From Cloeon dipterum (lineage: Eukaryota > Arthropoda > Insecta > Ephemeroptera > Baetidae): DNA of 64,000 nucleotides. Shown here piece by piece: positions 25,451-36,579 of the stretch. The notes beneath the pieces are model-generated. The model did not search any database. It was not told the origin of the DNA and saw only the letters and a program-made list of their open reading frames with translations. The stretch covers positions 4,030,001 through 4,094,000 of the forward strand of contig NC_088786.1 in NCBI RefSeq assembly GCF_949628265.1, written 5' to 3'. The position numbers were made by a program, and so were the translations under genes. Every line of letters begins with the position of its first letter. Position 1 is the first letter of the stretch.

Positions 25451-25570
25451 TAAGGCACATTATTTGCTAGCGCTACTGACACTTTAAAGTTCTGCGGGGG
25501 TGCGATTCTGTCCGTGTCCTCGGTTGACACTACCGCCCAGTGCGTCGCAAAGTATGTTATTTTCTGCCTA
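25451..25570 (+). pseudogene. orphan exon relic of an SPH-F-type gene
   Basis: This segment matches the second half of SPH-F exon 4. It reads KFCGGAILSVSSVDTTAQC, against KFCGGAILSVSWVVTAAQC in SPH-F, then CVAK where SPH-F has CVAT. The invariant Trp is gone and no other exon lies nearby. DNA just upstream (AATATTAACTCGAAA) resembles DNA far upstream of SPH-F (33468), so the relic is a copy of an F-type gene that lost most of its body. It still shows the Gln in place of His57. Confidence 0.75.
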
Positions 25571-25621
25571 TTCACTTTGAAATTGTGTAAGTAATTTAGT
25601 GTGAAGAGAAAAATTATAAAT

Positions 25622-26715
25622 TAAAACCAGCTCCGTGGCATTCTCTGGAAATTTCAGGCAATGTGAGATATTGTAGCATTTTGGGGATCTATTTCACGCT
25701 GCCCTATTTCAGAGATGGCAAAAGGTGGTTAGTCCAAAAGCGACTCGAAATGCTCAAATAGCTGAACGGATTGGAAGGAGCCTGCCATTATCTGCTTTTC
25801 ATTCCTTTCCAGATACTTTGTGGACGAATTTTTGGCGCTTTAATAAAAGACCGCTTTGGTCCCTTATTATCCGTCCAGTGGTTTTATTAGGACCTTATAA
25901 GCTCCGCATATATTATTTCTAATTTTTTGTATATAGAATCACATAATAGTTCGCCACTGTTGCACCTGATTCCAGAATTTCTATTTGTTTCAGCCAAACG
26001 AATATTATTTCATTTATGTGGAGTGGTCCGAAACTTGAGAGGCTGCGCGCAGAGCTTATATTAAAATGAATCGCCTTATCTCTCCCTCGGGAAGCCGAAA
26101 CTGCTCCACTGGACACCGGCATATTTACGGGCACCGCTGCTTGGTTGCACGGTTTTCCTCCCTCTGCAAGACGTAAGATTTAAAAGAATGTGATTTTTTT
26201 GGTGATATTTCAAGTCTGCATGGTCTTTTTCCATCAATACAAAGTGTCAACTTGTACGCCAGAAGTGTCACCCTTCCTCACATAAAATAAAATCCGTATA
26301 TTACACAATCTGTCTTATTACACTTAATTTTTGCTGAGGGAAGAGAAATCACAGTCTTGCATTTTTGGAGGGCACCGACACACATTTTTAGTCCTCTGCG
26401 TCGAATAACATCTAGAACGAATTTCATGAGACAGCACAGGACTCAACGATGTCCAGTCCAATGTAAAATTTAGAAGTGCTGACGCCCCTCAGTGGTGTGA
26501 ATTTTATTGGTACGCAAATAAATTGCATATTAATTTGTGCAATCGAAATTCAATTCAATTTATTTGTCTTTCAGCATGGTAGTACATCTTTTCAGAACAT
26601 ACTCCATCTCATGGCGAAGCAAGGGAGCCAAACTTGGGCATTCGACCTCTTATAATACTTAAACTCTAAAATAGAAATAAAGCATCTATGCAATCCTTAA
26701 TAGTTTGAGCAAACT
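25622..26715. repeat. duplicated flank, downstream copy (pairs with 12115-13290)
   Basis: Matches the DNA upstream of SPH-A along most of its length, with small indels, including the GACGAATTTTTGGCGC repeat block and the GGAAGCCGAAACTGCTCCAC block. It contains short AT-rich additions, such as a TTCAATTCAATTTATT run at 26549, not seen in the other copy. No gene. Confidence 0.75.
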
Positions 26716-26796
26716 AACTAACCTAATATGTATTAAGGAAATACATATTATGCAAATGGATACTGATAATGAGAATATAAAGCTGCATAGTAATAC

Positions 26797-26923
26797 CATA
26801 TGACATCACCAACTCGATTTTTGGCCTCCGCGTGTGGCAGAAGGAAGGGGGGCACTATATTTATACGCCGCGCGAATTCTTAATTTTATTATTCAAGTAA
26901 CAAGCATCTTGAGAAAATCCACA
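26797..26923 (+). promoter_or_regulatory. SPH core promoter module (D copy)
   Basis: CATATGACATCACCAACTC at 26797, the AGAAGGAAGGGGGGCAC block, and TATATTTATA at 26856-26865, 68 bp before the ATG. Most like the A copy, in keeping with the A-D pairing. Confidence 0.7.
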
Positions 26924-28877
26924 ATGAGCCCCTTGCAATGGCTGCTATGTTTTGCGCTTCTCGCACAAGTTTGTGCTATGGTGAGTAGCTAAAGTACTTT
27001 AATTAATGGTGGATCTCCACTGTTGTTGGTATCACAATAAATGAAAAGTGTTGTTATCATTTCAGTAAATTTAAAATAGAATTTTGAGCCTTTCCAAGGT
27101 ACTAAATATTAATTAAATTCAAAGAAAAGCTAATTTTATATCATTATTTGGAATTAAATGATTTTTACATCCCTGACTCATTCAAAATTTATACTATTCA
27201 ATTCAATTCACAATTTTTTACTTTACTACAGTAAAAATGTTAACATGCGTAATTTTGAAATACCCAGAAAAGTTTTCAAAAAATTAATTTTGTTCTCTAG
27301 AAATTATTGCTAATTTTTGTGGTGTTCGAACAACAAATTTAAATTTTAAGCGACAATGTCATTAGTTTGTAAATATTAATAATAGATACTATACTTTAAC
27401 TGTCAACGTCAACATTTTGCAGAGAGTATACATTATGAAAAAGTGTATAGTCAGTACTCACAAAATACAAATGTATTGAAATTTTACACTCCAATTTCCT
27501 CAGGGAAAAAATTTCGGAATAAGCGGAAAACTCAAATTGGTGGACACTAAGTGTGAGTAATTAAGCAGGTTGAATTATAATGCTAGACAGAAAGGAATTC
27601 CGCAGCACCAGATGAAGAAAGAGATTCTGAGGCTAATTTTTCTTACAACGAAACTGAAACACAACCCTTTCTGAAAGAGGTATTGCGCAACCAGAATGGT
27701 AAATTGAACAGTAATTGAATGATTGATTCTAACGTCTAATCAATCAATTAATTAATTACAGACTCGGACAAAGATACTGGCATGGCTAGCAAAAATGAAA
27801 AACCGAGCTCGGATGGAAATCAAGCCCGTGTAAACGTGGAGCCGAGGTCAAATTTGAATTACACGCAACGACGCGCGAGATTATTGGGAGGAACTGACGT
27901 TGCTTTGGGGATAAATGTGCAGTTCTTTTACAACGTCTTAGTGGAAGGCGTTTCTATCCTCGGCACGCAAAATAAGTACTGCGGAGGTGCAATTTTATCG
28001 AAATCCTGGGTGCTCACTGCCGCCCAGTGCGTCGTAGGGTGAATAATTTTCTATAATTCCGTTCCCATTTATCATGTAGGCATATTTCACAGGGTGGACC
28101 CTGTAAGGGTGTATGCTGGCTCAGCAATTGATCCTCTGAACACAGTCACCCCAATAGATGCCGTCTTTAGGTACCCTCACGAGAAATTCGTTCGCAATAC
28201 TTTGCTTAATGATATCGCGCTGATAAAGTTGGTTAAACCCCTCGCACTTGGAGGTATTCATATCATGGATATTATGCTAATGATGATGGATTAAACTCGC
28301 TTTATTCTTGGTTGCAGGAACGATTAGTACAATCCGTCTTTCGACTGTTTCTATCCATACTTTAGGCGGTGTTAGTTTTCGAACCTATGGATGGGGACCT
28401 CCAGACGATTGTAAGCCATATTTACCTCATAAAATATATAACTGTTGAAACCTGCATTACATTCCTGTGACACAGATTTTCATTTCATTTTAGCCACTAC
28501 ATTACCAGTACCACCTATCTTGAAATTTATCAAGATGAAAAATTTAAAAAAAATCTGACTGCCTTGAGATATTACAAGACTCATTTTTGGTTTACCCACC
28601 ATCTGCTGGATGTTTGAGCACTTCGGAGGCAACGAAAGGCATTTGCTTTGTAAGTTGATACTACGCAAAATTCAATTTATTAATTATTTGCCGATTGCAT
28701 TATTAGGCTGACGCTGGTGGACCTGTCACTTACATTGATGAAATAGAGGACTCAGAGAGAGTCGTCGGTATCAATTCTTACAGCTTGGACTGCCCCAGTC
28801 TATATCCGGGCTCGTACACAATTGTACTACCCTATCTAAAATGGATCAAGAAAACGACAAGGCTGACATTCACATAA
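26924..28877 (+). CDS. SPH-D: serine protease homologue with a frame-breaking A-run in exon 7
   Basis: Exons: 26924-26980, 27504-27552, 27606-27698, 27762-28038, 28093-28253, 28318-28410, 28494-28649, 28707-28877. The signal peptide differs from SPH-A at residue 3 only. Exon 2 is 51 bp shorter than in SPH-A, an in-frame loss bounded by a short CACT repeat. The cut site is RRAR|LLGG with the N-Y-T sequon eight residues before it; the lone propeptide Cys is gone. TAAQC, NDIALIKL, YGWGP and ADAGGP are as in SPH-A. Exon 7 is 156 bp, against 155 in A, B and E. An A8 run (about 28545-28552) holds one extra A, after which the frame ends at once; dropping one A gives the expected DCLEILQDSF and SAGCLSTSEATKGICF. 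This is a recent pseudogene, a polymorphism or an assembly error. Without the shift it would give about 351 residues. The intron 4 donor is GTGAAT. Confidence 0.85.
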
Positions 28878-28899
28878 ATTAATGTGAATTGTTAATGTA

Positions 28900-29890
28900 A
28901 AGAATAAAAAACATTTTTACGTCTGATACTATAACATTCTTTGTTTTTTATATAACAGTAAAAACCTGAATTTTACATCAGAATGTTTTACTCAAAATTT
29001 CCTGTAAAATACTATTTTATTGAATTTATTTGACTTTTTGACAAAATGGATAAGAAAAGTATTTTTTTAATTAAACTGATAATACGCTGAACATTATCAT
29101 ATTTTACAATGATCTTGAAAAGTCTTGATTTTAGATGTCACATTATTAGAGTATTTTAAGAAAATAAACCCTATTTGATATCTGACAGTGAGACTAAATT
29201 CAGACTGGCCAGCAAGTTATTAAATAAAGCCTGACTTTTCAACTCCGTTTATTTCTCAACTATAAGAAATTTATAAAAAGGCATTCGCTGCTTATAATTC
29301 AAATTTATAGATTTAACCGAAGGAAATAAATCACAGTGAAATGAATAAAGAATTTGGAATCAAATAAGAGCACTTGAAAAATGCGCTGCCGCGAACTTTA
29401 ATACTTTTTTATAGAGCGGAATAATATCCTTGCTAAAATGCGCTGGTATTCGTTTCAAACGCCACCATGTGAATTCGTCGCTGCTCTATATCGAAGAAGC
29501 TCCAATCAAGAAAACCTCACAAATTGACATTGAAAGCTCACCTATACCACAGCAAAGAATTATATTTCTAGCTCCACGCAGAAATGGCTAATCGTAAAAC
29601 TAGCAATCGTGCTTGTCCAGATAAGTTCCAGCCGCCGCGCATAACTCCTAAAATGCTGCCTTAGATATAAAGCATTTATATGTCTGAATTTTTTAACACA
29701 AATAAAGTGTCCGATGAAGATATTTTAATTCATCAAAGCCACAGGGAGATAAATTTAGTTTTTTTCCAGTCTGGAACGTTCAAAATCGGTTCTCAAACGT
29801 TTCCATATCTCCTGCGGTTCTCTTGAAGTTTTATTTGGGTATATACACAAACATGTACAATAAGATGATTATGGTATTAATGCGGTTGCA
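28900..29890. other. SPH-D to SPH-E spacer
   Basis: No gene. 29080-29120 holds the empty site of the LTR-like insertion found between A and B. 29150-29390 matches 16815-17030. About 29420-29720 has no match in the A-B spacer and no recognisable content. Confidence 0.65.
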
Positions 29891-29897
29891 GCGAATT

Positions 29898-30022
29898 CAA
29901 ATGACATCACCAACTACGCTGTAACCACCTCCCCATCACAAAAGGTAGGGGGACACTATTTATAACAAGCGCGAATTCTTAATTGCATTAGTCAAGTAGC
30001 GAGCATCTTGAGCAAATCCGCA
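29898..30022 (+). promoter_or_regulatory. SPH core promoter module (E copy)
   Basis: CAAATGACATCACCAAC at 29898 (CATATG changed to CAAATG), the AAAGGTAGGGGGACAC block and TATTTATA at 29957-29964, 66 bp before the ATG. The leader GAGCATCTTGAGCAAATCC is identical to that of B and C. Confidence 0.75.
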
Positions 30023-32190
30023 ATGAGCTCCTTGCAATGGCTGCTCTGTTTAGCACTCCTCGCACAGTGTGCTAGGGTGAGTAATAATTATTTTACTTAA
30101 CGTCTATTTAAAGATTATCTCCATTATTTTTTTAAAAATTACTTAATTTTATTTTTGCTTCAAACAGAAATGTTTTGTCACATGATGTGAAGAGTAAGAT
30201 GTACATGGATCTAAGCACCAGTTCCATTTTGTTTTTAAATTTTAATGTTTTTCGTAGATAAATTCTATTTAGTTTTTCCTTTGCGAATTTTTACTTTCAG
30301 AAAACGCCTAAAAAGTCTTCAAAAATATGCCTCCTTAAACAAGATTTTTGTAAGCGCATTGCTGTCAGTGTTCAGTACTGATATAAATTGTAATCTACCT
30401 TCAAGGTTTTAAATTAAAGAATAAAAATATATATTAAAGTTAATTGCAAAAAGTTTTAATTTTTAATTTTAAAACATTGAGCATGGCAAATCTGTTTGGA
30501 TTTTTAATATCAGAGTAAATGAGCAGAAAATATTTGTTTGAATAACCACACGCTATATTAAAATATCGCACACTTGTGGTTAATTAAGTGATTTGCACAG
30601 CCTTAAAATCATTTGAAATAAATAGAAATCGAAAAATTACTCATGTCTACATGTTATCAATTATTAATTTCTTATTTCCAAGGCAAAAAGCTATGGAATA
30701 AGAGGAACAATTGAATTGGTGAACCACTCTGGCAAGGAAATTGTGGAATTTGCTGCGGAAGAACAGTTCAAAGACACAAAGTGTGAGTAATTAAGCAGGT
30801 AGAATTGTTATGCTAAACAGAAATTCCTTAGCACCTGACGACAATACTGATTCTAAGGATGATTTTTCTTACAACGAAGCTGAAACACAACACTTTCTGG
30901 CTGAGGCATTGCGAGACCACAATGGTAAAAATTTATCACTTGATTAATTGATTGGAAATATCTAATTATTGAATGAATTATAGTCTTGGATACAGAATTG
31001 AAGAGAGGCACTGCTAGCAAAAATGAGATATCGTGTTCGAGTGGAAATGAAACCATTGTAAACCAGGAGCCGAGGTCAAACTTGAATTATACGCAACAAC
31101 TCGAGAGGATATTGGGAGGAACTGATGTGGCTGATGGGGTAAACGTGCTGTTCACTTACAACGTCTTAGTGGAAGGCCTTTCTATCTTTGGCACGATAAA
31201 TAAGTACTGCGGAGGTGCTATTTTATCGAAATTCTGGGTGCTCACTGCCGCCCAGTGCGTCGTAGGGTGAGTAATGTTTTAAATAATATTCCTAGAAATT
31301 AATCATGCAAGCACAATTCACAGGGTGGCCCCTGTAAAAGTGTATGCTGGCTCAGCAAATAATCCTATAGGAGGAGTCGACGCAATAATTGCAACCCCTT
31401 ACATTCACCCTGATTATATTTTAAATACTTTGAAAAATGATATTGCTCTACTTAGGCTGATTAAACCCCTAGCACTTGGAGGTAAGTTTATGCCTATGAT
31501 GATTTCCCACATGATTTTCTTTCTCGTTTTCTCTGGTTTCAGCGAAGATTAGTACAATCTCACTTGCGTCTATTAGTGTCAATACCCTAAGTGGAGTTGA
31601 ATTAAGGACCTATGGATGGGGACCTGAAGATGACTGTAGGTCATAATTACCTTTGAAAAATATTTTATTATTCTTGTTTATTCTTGCAGTAGTCAATACA
31701 ATAAATACATTGAATAGAAATATTGTTTGGAAAAAATACAATTGCAATCTGTTGAGACTAGCTCTCAATTCCTGTGTGTATAATCTTTGTATGTCATTTT
31801 CAGCCACAGTATTACCAGATCCACTTATCTTGCATTATGTCGACTTGAAAAATGTACTTAAAACCACGTGCCAAACACTAACACAAGAAACTTACGTGAC
31901 GTACCCGGGAAACACTGGGTGCTTGAGCACCTCCTTTGCAACGCATGGAATCTGCCATGTACGTTGACACTAATCAAAATTTAAAACAATATTAATGATT
32001 GCTGATTTCCTTGTTTTAGGCTGATGCTGGTGGACCTGTCACTTACATCGATGAAATAGCTGAAACAGAAAAAGTTATTGGTATTGATTCTTACCACTTT
32101 GACTGTCCCAGTCTCTATCCAAGCGCCTTCACTCTTGTGCTGCCCTACTTGAATTGGATCAAGCTAACGACGAAGCTGACATTCACATAA
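30023..32190 (+). CDS. SPH-E: secreted serine protease homologue, catalytically dead
   Basis: Exons: 30023-30076, 30683-30782, 30832-30924, 30984-31266, 31324-31481, 31543-31635, 31804-31958, 32020-32190, giving 368 residues. Signal peptide as in SPH-B. The propeptide has EAETQHFLAEALRDHNG, a lone Cys (EISCSSG) and an N-Y-T sequon eight residues before QLER|ILGG, so the furin-type motif of B, C and D is absent here. The S1 domain has YCGGAILS, TAAQC, NDIALLRL, YGWGP, and CHADAGGP: Ser195 to Ala, Gly193 to Ala, and His at position 192. Partner of SPH-B by block duplication, sharing exon 5 KNDIALL, exon 6 TLSGV and exon 7 ATC/TTC-QT-TQETYVTYPGNTG. The intron 6 donor is GTAGGT. The exon set is intact. 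Confidence 0.9.
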
Positions 32191-32219
32191 TTTAGATATC
32201 ATATTTGAGGTTTGCAAAC

Positions 32220-32978
32220 TGATTGTAATTAAAACAAACCAATAATTAATTAAAATACAATAATTTTTTTCATCATTTTTGTTCAAATAAATATCGAAAA
32301 CAACATGAATTAAATTATTTTTATCAAAACCCCCCAACGGCTTCTTAGTATTTTAATTTTGACCATGAAATTTCCTGTCATTTTGAAGATGAATGGTCAA
32401 TTAGGGAATTTAAAAAAATATTTTGAGCTCAGTTGATAAAATAGTAAAAGTGTAAATTTTATAAGTCAAGTTCTTATGTCATTTGAACGAATGTATCGCA
32501 ATTTTAGCTCTGCTATTCTTATGCAGAATACAATGAAAATTAGAATTAGTTAATTTTTTAATAATATGGCAAAGTAAATTTTTGGAAAGCCCTGTACAAA
32601 CTGGCTGCAGGGATACTGTTCAAGCCGTCCAAGCTATAATTTCATAGAAACCTCCAATAGTTTGTGTTCACACCTTCCAGTGACTTTATAGACGAATGTC
32701 TGGCGTTCCAATAAAAGACATCGATTGAGGAAGGCGTAAATATAGCCAGCAATATTTGGCCCCAGCTTATTGGCGGGTGAAGGTAAAATATAATTCAATT
32801 TGTGCCATGAATTAGGGCAGCAGTCCAGCTGGAACAATAGTAGGCTAAATAAAATAAAACTTAATATTAAGTGTTTCATTCTTCTTTTATGAATATAAAT
32901 AGCACTTTCCACAGGTTGCCCCCACAGAAGAGACTAAGGGTGCCTCTTAGCTTTCAATTATTGGAGTCGATAGCCCCA
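32220..32978. other. SPH-E downstream DNA, shared with SPH-B
   Basis: 32220-32650 matches the DNA after SPH-B. 32680-32740 holds another copy of the dispersed GACGAAT..CCAATAAAAGA repeat. A 92-codon minus-strand frame at 32634-32912 has no domain or splice support and overlaps the repeat, so I leave it out. Confidence 0.6.
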
Positions 32979-32979
32979 G

Positions 32980-33395
32980 GTTCACGCCGCTGAGACCGCG
33001 TTCGCCCTGAGCGTCGCCTCCATCGCCACTGGCCGCGACTTGCATGCACCACGAGGTATATCATTATTAATGTTAAGCAGAGTAATTCTATTCAATTAAC
33101 CAATTCTAGCATTAAAAATATTTTATATCTGCACGACGCCGGACATTTCTTCATAGGCAAAGGGCTCCTTTACCACTATCAAGAAGTTCTACTTCGCTAT
33201 CGGACACACGCAGTTGCTCTTTTCAGGCCTGCAATTGAAGCGTACTATAGGAGTACAATTAAAGGGCTTCGATGTGCTCTGTCTTTACAGAAGCGCTCGG
33301 TGCGGCAGAGTCCTAACGCTGCTAACAAAAAAAAAAGAACACAGAATCCAGCACATTTTGAAGAGCCGACTGTGGAGTTCATTGAACTGAATTAA
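32980..33395 (+). other. unrecognised coding-like segment, two putative exons
   Basis: A GC-rich block (32980-33055) opens after CCCCAG and ends at a GTATAT donor in phase 1. It reads VHAAETAFALSVASIATGRD and onward, and the other two frames contain stops. A second block (33157-33395) opens after TTCATAG in phase 1 and stays open for about 78 codons to TAA. A second frame is also open across that block, so the choice is uncertain. I know no family with this sequence. There is no clear start upstream, where an in-frame TAG precedes the acceptor. It may be a relic of a gene or transposon in the array spacer. Confidence 0.3.
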
Positions 33396-33737
33396 AAGGA
33401 TATTTGTAACGTGTACTACTTTTTTATGAGTTCTTTATAGTTAAATATACATTTCAGGGATGCTGGCATTAAAAGAAAAATAGTATTAACTCGAAAGATT
33501 GAAAAAAAAACAAATAGAATTAACTCCGTGGGTCCAGAAACAATTTTTCATTATTTTTTACTGTTAATTTTTTTCCAAATTGTTTTATACGAACTTGGAT
33601 GTTGGTGCTGCGGCACACGTAATAAAATCCCGCGGTTAGCATCCACCACTCCGTTCAAGAAATACGTGGGTAGTGGGTCATAACATTGCGGCGCGATTAT
33701 CTTATTCAATCAGTCCGTTGTGTGAGCGTCTGGCAAA

Positions 33738-35620
33738 ATGTGTTCCTCTCAGTATATTGTGTGTTTAGTGCTTCTCGTCCCTGTGTGCACAAGAGTGAGA
33801 CTTACTGGTTTAAAATCTTTTAATTTTAGTCCCAGCATTTGCATTAAATTATGCTATTGCAGGAATTTAAATTCTTTGCACTGCATTAACATCTTCCCTC
33901 TCTACTAGTAAGAATTTTGATAGATCGTGAGGATTTTTCCTAATTGAATCATTTCTTTAGTAATTCTTGACAGAAGCCAGTAAAAACAAATATTTTTTTA
34001 TTGAGTCTACAAAAGTTCTACTTATCAGTGTCCGCCGTAATTTAAATATTGATATTGATTGCAAAGGTAAAAGATCGGTGCAAATTACCAGACCTTTGTA
34101 TTAAATGTATTATTTTGGCGTTATGTTAAATATGATCGACCTTCTTTTAAGAATTAATCATATTAACACGCAATAATTCATAGGCAAAAAATTTGGCAAT
34201 CACCGAAACAACTGAGTTGATGGACTACTCTGGCAGAGATGGAGTAGAAAAAGAATACAACTTAAAAGATGAAAATTGTAAGTATAATTTCAATCAGCTA
34301 ATTACATAATCTGAACCAAGAATAATTTAACAGCAACGAAGATAGATGTTAACACATCTGAGTTTGCGGATACAAAATACTCTTTAGAAGAATTATTGAA
34401 AGACGACAATGGTAACTCTATTTCACACACTTGATTCGTATCTGTAAAGTTACAAACTATTAAATACAGACACAGATATCGAGAGTCTACTGACCGCAGA
34501 GATGAATGAAAGCTTTTCTGAAAGCACAAATGGAGAATCTGTAATAATAAGCGCAAAACCAACCACTGCAAACCCTGGCTTCAATGGTACGGTACGAAGC
34601 GGAAAAATTTTGGGAGGAACGGCTGTAACAGCAGGACAGAACAGTTATAACGTCTTTGTGGAAGGCACAACTGCAAGCGCTACTGGCACTTCAAAGTTTT
34701 GCGGGGGTGCGATTCTGTCCGTGTCCTGGGTTGTCACTGCCGCCCAGTGCGTCGCAACGTAAGTTATTTTATTCGCAATTGTGGGAGTGCAATATGAATA
34801 CGACTCAAAAGGGCGGCGACCATTATCGTGTACTCTGGCGTGCTGGAAGATCCCGTGGGAACAGGCACCAAGACAAGTGCCCTCCCCTACATTCATCCAG
34901 GTTTCAAACGCAATTTTTTGCTGAATGATATCGCGCTGCTAAGGCTGCTCACACCTCTCGCAATTTCTTGTAAGTGTCTATATAATGACTGTCCACAATA
35001 TTCCATTTTTATAATATGAGCTTCTAGCAACGACTGGAGTTATCCGAATTCATAGCTCCAGCATCTCTGGGTTTGATAATGTTGCGGCTAGGACTTTTGG
35101 ATATGGTCCTTCAGATGACTGTAAGCTCCATTTCTCTATTTTTTTTTTTCAAAATATTATTGATTTTATTTCAAAATGTTCATTTTTTATTGAAAGAAAA
35201 ATACTGAATAATCTTATCCTCCTAATTTCAGCTCAAGCTTTAGCATCGACAGCGACAGATATTGTCTTGAAATTTGTTGACCTAAATATTGTAAAAAAAG
35301 CCTCATGCATATCACAAACAGATGAAACATATGTGGCTTACCCAGGGAATACTGGATGTTTAAGCACCTCTTTGGCAACAAAAGGAATTTGCTTTGTAAG
35401 ATTTTTCGCATGCAAATTTTGTAGATCTCAATGACAATTTCTTTCCCAGGCTGACGCTGGCGGACCCGTCGTTTACACAACTGATGCAGATGGCACAGAT
35501 AAACTAATTGGAATCAATTCTCTATATTTGGGCTGCCCCTCTTCATATCCAAGCTCTTTCACTCTGATTCATCCCTTCATTGGATGGATCAAATCCATAA
35601 CTAAAAAGACATTTACTTAA
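33738..35620 (+). CDS. SPH-F: secreted serine protease homologue, catalytically dead, diverged copy
   Basis: Exons: 33738-33794, 34184-34277, 34334-34411, 34470-34758, 34812-34969, 35028-35120, 35232-35395, 35450-35620, giving 367 residues. It keeps the same intron phases as A-E. The signal peptide starts MCSSQYIVCL. Exon 3 carries KYSLEELLKDDNG, the unit amplified in the gene at 9308. An N-G-T sequon lies eight residues before the cut RSGK|ILGG, so P1 is Lys. The S1 domain has FCGGAILS, TAAQC, NDIALLRL, then FGYGP where the others have GWGP, and CFADAGGP. The A-E promoter module is not recognisable upstream; the ATG follows GCGTCTGGCAAA. The orphan exon at 25451 derives from an F-type gene. 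AATAAA at about 35705. Role unknown beyond a predicted secreted pseudoprotease. Confidence 0.88.
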
Positions 35621-35649
35621 ATGATTGAATTGAGCTCAAAAATGCTTAT

Positions 35650-36570
35650 CTATATTTAATTTTTTTATTATAATTTAGATCATTTATGAGCTTTCCAAAT
35701 TTCATAAATAAAAATTGTTTTCCATGATCAGATCCGAGATATTTAATTAATGATATTTATTGGTCCAGGCACCATTCCATCAATCACCGCTTGAAGGGCA
35801 AGATTGGAATGTATTTGCTTCAATTTCACGTTCATAATTAATTTTATTCAAAATATGTTAAAAATGATTAAAGGCTAAATAGTTTTATTTTTGCTGATTT
35901 ATTTCTATGTTGATTAAGTAGTTGCAAAAAAAGTAAAGCAAAAATGAAATTTTAAAGTATCGAATTTCTAAGTTCTGCGTGAATAAATTCAGGATGGACA
36001 GCTTTACGTTAAATTTTGAAAGAAAAAATTAAATATAACACTCTTTTACTGCATATTCCGCAGGCCTTATCAGCAAAATTCATGGCATAAAAATAAAAAT
36101 GTTTTAGTTGTAACATCTATAAATGCTTTTTAGAATAAAATATATTGAAAGAGAATTATTTAAAACAATTTTATAATGCTACACTGTATAGCATAGTAAA
36201 ATTATTTAAAAAAAATTTGCAATAATTATATAAATAATACAATTTATTTACCTAATCGGATTGGTGGCTGAAGTGCACAAGTCCATCTACCTGAACCCTA
36301 TATTTAGAGATGTTCCCGTTATCATTATTGTATTATTTTTAGTTGTGGAGAGGAACAAGTTTTATTTTTAAAAGCCTGACAGGCCATCTGGACAAATAAT
36401 CCCAAAATTTATTGCTCACAAAAAAACGACGCTCTCTGACAGAGGGCACTGATCTGCCTAGAGGATAAGCGACCGCGAAACAAACTTCGAGTTTCATCGA
36501 TTGCAGAAAAAAAAAGATGTTCTATCCTGCGGCTCTTGTTCAGAGTCGTGAGCTGCTTCAAGTGTGTTTC
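35650..36570. other. SPH-F to SPH-G spacer
   Basis: Very AT-rich, no gene, no strong repeat. No copy of the SPH promoter module is seen before SPH-G. Confidence 0.65.
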
Positions 36571-36579
36571 TCGTGCAGC

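Noticed and set aside
36517-36579. Upstream ATG as the start of SPH-G
   Set aside because: It adds 21 residues before the hydrophobic core and weakens the signal peptide; the ATG at 36580 fits better, though the upstream start is not excluded.
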